This document shows positions 61,362-64,000 of a stretch of 64,000 nt of DNA, one piece after another. Both the position numbers and the translations under genes were made by a program. Each line of letters starts with the position of its first letter. Positions within the stretch are counted from its first letter, which is position 1. A model generated the notes under the pieces. That model was not told where the DNA came from and did no database searches. It was given only the letters and a program-made list of their open reading frames with translations. This DNA comes from Gemmatimonadota bacterium (GTDB taxonomy: Bacteria > Gemmatimonadota > Gemmatimonadetes > Gemmatimonadales > Gemmatimonadaceae), in the NCBI GenBank assembly GCA_021324775.1, contig JAJPIM010000024.1:62001-126000 (forward strand), read 5' to 3'.

Positions 61362-62318
61362 CTAGCGCCCGGGCGCGGGCGGCGCCCCAGGCGCCCCGCC
61401 ATCACTCCCGGGCGCCAGGGCGGACAGGCCGATCGCTGCTGCCATCACGACGGCCACGACCGCCAGCGACGCCGCGGTCGGCACGGTGACGACGCCGGAG
61501 AGCATCATCTTGAGACCGACGAACGTGAGAATGATTGCCAGCCCGTAGTGGAGATAACGAAACCGGCGCACGGCGTCGGCGAGCAGGAAGTAGAGCGACC
61601 GGAGGCCGGCGATCGCAAAGATGTTGGACGTGTAGACGAGAAACGTGTCGCGCGTGATCGCGAAGATCGCCGGGATCGAGTCGGCCGCGAACAGCAGGTC
61701 CATGCACTCGACGACGACGAGCGCCATCAGCAGCGGCGTCGCGACCCGGCGGCCGGTCGCGCGGTCGCGCGTCAGGAATCGCTGTCCGTCGAACGCATCG
61801 CTCACCGGCAGCACGCGCTGGACGCCACGCATCAACGGGCCGCGCAGCCGCCCGAACCCTTCGTCGCGCCGCACCACGAGCCGCACTGCCGTCACCAGCA
61901 CCACGGCCCCGAAGATGTAGGTCGCCCAACCGAACCGGCCGAGCAGGAAGCCCCCCGTGGCGATCGCCGCGCCCCGCATCGCGAGCGCGCCCAAGATCCC
62001 CCAGAACAACACCCGGTGCTGGTACTCGGCCGGGATCCGGAACGAGGCGAACACCAGCACGATGACGAAGATGTTGTCGATGCTGAGCGATTCCTCGACG
62101 ACGTACCCCGTGAGGAACGCCAGCATCTGCGGCGTGCCCTCTATTGCGGCGATCGCTCCCGCGAAGGCCAGCGCCAGCGCGACCCAGACCGCCGTCCAGA
62201 TCGCCGCCTCGCGGGCACTGACCGCCCGCGCGCGGCGATGGAAGACGCCGAGATCGAGCGCCAGCACCCCGAGGAGGAGTGCGTGGAACCCGATCCAGAA
62301 CCACGGTGAGGTCCGCAT
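61362..62318 (-). CDS. TerC-family integral membrane protein
   Basis: The 318-residue protein has about eight to nine membrane helices and the family signatures FHALLLGVLALDLGVFHRRA, GYVVEESLSIDNIFVIVLVF and VECMDLLFAADSIPAIFAIT, with acidic residues in the helices (EESLSIDN, DLLFAADSIP) that probably bind metal. TerC proteins link to tellurite resistance, and to manganese export or metal loading of exoenzymes. The C-terminus is a Gly/Pro-rich tail. It is preceded by the E1 gene, 33 bases away on the same strand. Confidence 0.93.
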   Translation of the reverse strand: MRTSPWFWIGFHALLLGVLALDLGVFHRRARAVSAREAAIWTAVWVALALAFAGAIAAIEGTPQMLAFLTGYVVEESLSIDNIFVIVLVFASFRIPAEYQHRVLFWGILGALAMRGAAIATGGFLLGRFGWATYIFGAVVLVTAVRLVVRRDEGFGRLRGPLMRGVQRVLPVSDAFDGQRFLTRDRATGRRVATPLLMALVVVECMDLLFAADSIPAIFAITRDTFLVYTSNIFAIAGLRSLYFLLADAVRRFRYLHYGLAIILTFVGLKMMLSGVVTVPTAASLAVVAVVMAAAIGLSALAPGSDGGAPGAPPAPGR

Positions 62319-62351
62319 CGGGTCGCGCCACCGGCCATCGGCCGGCCGGCC

Positions 62352-64000
62352 TTAGAACGCCGCGATCTCGCGATACGCGCGGGTGAAGTCGTCCACCTGT
62401 GGCAGAATCGCGTCTTCGAGCTGGGGCGCGTACCCGACGAAGGTGTCGCTGGAGGCGACCCGCTTGACCGGCGCGTCGAGCCACGCGAAGCATTCGTCGG
62501 CGATCGCGGCCGCGATCTCCGATCCGTATCCCCACGACAACGAATCCTCGTACGCGACGATCACGCGCGAGGTCCGCCGGACCGAGGCAAACACCATCTC
62601 ACGGTCCCAGGGGCTCAGCGTCCGCAGATCGATCACTTCGACGTCGATCGGCGGTCCGTCACCGCCCTCCGCGACGCGGTTCGCGGCCACCATGGCGCGC
62701 TGGACGGTCGCACCATACGTCACGACCGTGACATCGCGCCCCGCCCGCACCGTACGCGCCTTGCCGAACGGGATCATGAAGTTGGGTCCGGGATTCCGGC
62801 TCTTGTTGTACGTCTGGCGGTACAGGTGCTTATGCTCGAGGAACAGCACCGGATCGTCGCACCGGATCGCGGTCCGCAGCAGCCCGTTGGCGTCGAGCGC
62901 CGTCGAGGGACACACGACGCGCAAGCCAGGGCAGTGCGTGAACAGCGACGCGCCCGTCTGCGAGTGATAGATGGCCCCGCGGATGTAGCCGCCGTAGGTC
63001 ACGCGAATCACCACCGGGGACGAAAAGTTGTTGTTGGACCGCCACCGCATCGTCGCCAGCTCGTCGCGGATCTGCATGTAGGCGGGCCAGATGTAGTCGA
63101 AGAACTGCACCTCGACCACGGGCTTGAAGCCGCGGGTCGCCAGTCCGATGGCCCGGCCCACGATGTTGGCCTCCGCCAGCGGGGAGTTGTACACCCGCGC
63201 ACCGCCGAACTCCTTCTGCAGGCCCCACGTCACCTTGAAGACGCCACCCTTGCCCTTCACGTCGCCGAGATACGCTTCCCGCGAAACGTCCGCAACGTCT
63301 TCCCCAAACACCAGGATCTTCTGGTCGCGCCGCATCTCATCGCGGAGACACACGTTGAGCAGATCCACCATGGTGGTGGGGTCGCCGCTGTACTGCGGAT
63401 CCTCCTCGGTGTCGAACTGCTCGCCCGTCGGATCCACATCCGGGGAATAGACCCCGAACAGCTTCGTGTCGCCGGCCGGCTGGGGCTGCGCCAACGCGTC
63501 GTCGGTCGCCGCCAATACCTCGGCATCCACCTCCGCCTTGATCGTGACGAGTTCGGCCTCGGTCAAGTGGCCCTCTCCGACCAGCCACTTCGGGAACGTC
63601 GTGAGCGGGTCACGCGCCGCGTCGGCCGCGCGCTCCTCGGCCGGACGGTACATACGCTCGTCGTCCGACAGGGAGTGCGAATACGGGCGGATCACGGAGG
63701 CGTGGACCAGCGCCGGCCCGCGCCGCGCACGGGCGTACGCCACCGCCCGCGACATCGCGCCGTAACTCGCGATCACGTCGCATCCGTCGACCTTCTCGAT
63801 GTATAACCCGGGGAACGACCGGACGAGGTCCGAGATCGACGAGCCCGGCGTGTTGACCTCGACCGGAACGGAGATCGCGTAGCCGTTGTCCTCGACGAGG
63901 TAGACGACCGGAAGCTGCAGGTTGCAGGCGGTGCTGAGCGACTCCCAGAACTCGCCTTCGCTGGTCGCACCGTCACCGGTCGAGACGTAAACGACCTCGT
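62352..64000 (-). CDS. Fused alpha-beta E1 component of a 2-oxoacid dehydrogenase (5' end outside the window)
   Basis: The frame is open to the right edge, giving at least 549 residues. The alpha part carries the thiamine-diphosphate motif ([18 protein letters not shown] through [14 protein letters not shown]) and the regulatory-loop region [19 protein letters not shown]. It then joins the beta part ([42 protein letters not shown] (split), [20 protein letters not shown], and the C-terminal transketolase-C domain). Both chains are in one polypeptide, as in some branched-chain or acetoin-type E1 enzymes. Substrate (pyruvate or branched-chain 2-oxoacid) cannot be fixed; E2 and E3 are not in the window. 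Confidence 0.92.
   Translation of the reverse strand, partial: EVVYVSTGDGATSEGEFWESLSTACNLQLPVVYLVEDNGYAISVPVEVNTPGSSISDLVRSFPGLYIEKVDGCDVIASYGAMSRAVAYARARRGPALVHASVIRPYSHSLSDDERMYRPAEERAADAARDPLTTFPKWLVGEGHLTEAELVTIKAEVDAEVLAATDDALAQPQPAGDTKLFGVYSPDVDPTGEQFDTEEDPQYSGDPTTMVDLLNVCLRDEMRRDQKILVFGEDVADVSREAYLGDVKGKGGVFKVTWGLQKEFGGARVYNSPLAEANIVGRAIGLATRGFKPVVEVQFFDYIWPAYMQIRDELATMRWRSNNNFSSPVVIRVTYGGYIRGAIYHSQTGASLFTHCPGLRVVCPSTALDANGLLRTAIRCDDPVLFLEHKHLYRQTYNKSRNPGPNFMIPFGKARTVRAGRDVTVVTYGATVQRAMVAANRVAEGGDGPPIDVEVIDLRTLSPWDREMVFASVRRTSRVIVAYEDSLSWGYGSEIAAAIADECFAWLDAPVKRVASSDTFVGYAPQLEDAILPQVDDFTRAYREIAAF

Noticed and set aside
1-64000. CRISPR arrays, tRNA/rRNA genes, insertion sequences, prophage or toxin-antitoxin pairs
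   Set aside because: I looked for regular repeat-spacer patterns, cloverleaf-like blocks, transposase or integrase motifs and small overlapping toxin-antitoxin frames and found none that I can support.

Overview
This is a gene-dense, high-GC chromosomal window with no rRNA or tRNA gene, CRISPR array, insertion sequence or phage gene that I can recognise. The gene families point to a Gemmatimonadota-like bacterium: a secreted amidohydrolase, a CBM9/DUF5916 outer-membrane protein, zinc-ribbon and PEGA Ser/Thr kinases, a caa3 oxidase, a lone M14-peptidase C-terminal module, and many GTG/TTG starts. This assignment is an inference from gene content; the window holds no marker RNA.

Layout. 1-5.5 kb: a 3'-truncated unknown gene and a secreted amidohydrolase (minus), divergent from a CBM9/DUF5916 protein. 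5.6-9.1 kb: a tight plus-strand run of alpha/beta hydrolase, endonuclease III, acyltransferase-3, cyclophilin and a small membrane protein. 9.1-12.6 kb: a TetR-TolC-HlyD efflux operon with a clear promoter/operator but no permease. 12.7-16.2 kb: a zinc-ribbon/PEGA kinase divergent from an ECF sigma factor, putative anti-sigma and CpxP-like cluster that ends in a strong terminator. 16.2-25.3 kb: MbfA-type ferritin-VIT1 protein, PDZ protein, DUF3857/transglutaminase protein, CsbD, LeuRS, a nicotinate phosphoribosyltransferase and a hypothetical protein. 25.5-32.6 kb: caa3 oxidase (coxB-ctaD-ctaE-coxD), then, after a terminator, ctaG, a lipoprotein and a DUF5009-like acyltransferase. 32.6-34.9 kb: PBP4-type carboxypeptidase and a thioredoxin-like protein, separated by a run of three hairpins. 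35.0-41.2 kb: sugar-phosphate operon rpiB-pgi-HAD-gnd-zwf-pgl. 41.2-48.3 kb (minus): DExH helicase with an RG-rich tail, secreted protein, pfkA, a SelW/Rdx selenoprotein read through an in-frame TGA, a DEAD-box helicase and an unknown alpha-helical protein. 48.4-54.0 kb: a hydrolase-fold protein without its nucleophile, convergent with a coupled operon of kinase, M14-C module, DUF4015 protein and TPR protein. 54.2-64.0 kb: Lon, a PBP1-type enzyme with a CRPK repeat, glutamine-dependent NAD synthase, a small protein, TerC, and a fused alpha-beta E1 dehydrogenase running off the right edge.

How it fits together: this is an aerobic chemoheterotroph. The oxidative pentose-phosphate genes and pfkA handle sugar phosphates, the fused E1 handles 2-oxoacid oxidation, caa3 oxidase handles respiration, and two NAD-synthesis genes supply cofactor. 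Envelope functions (two penicillin-binding proteins, TolC, DUF5916, transglutaminase, CpxP-like) and one-component or kinase signalling are prominent. The most unusual item is the selenoprotein at 45440-45673, which a standard gene caller would split at the TGA. Others are the Cys-to-His change in the endonuclease III cluster ligands, the hydrolase lacking its nucleophile, the dispersed 20-bp perfect palindromes, the heptad pyrimidine repeats and the orphan efflux operon.
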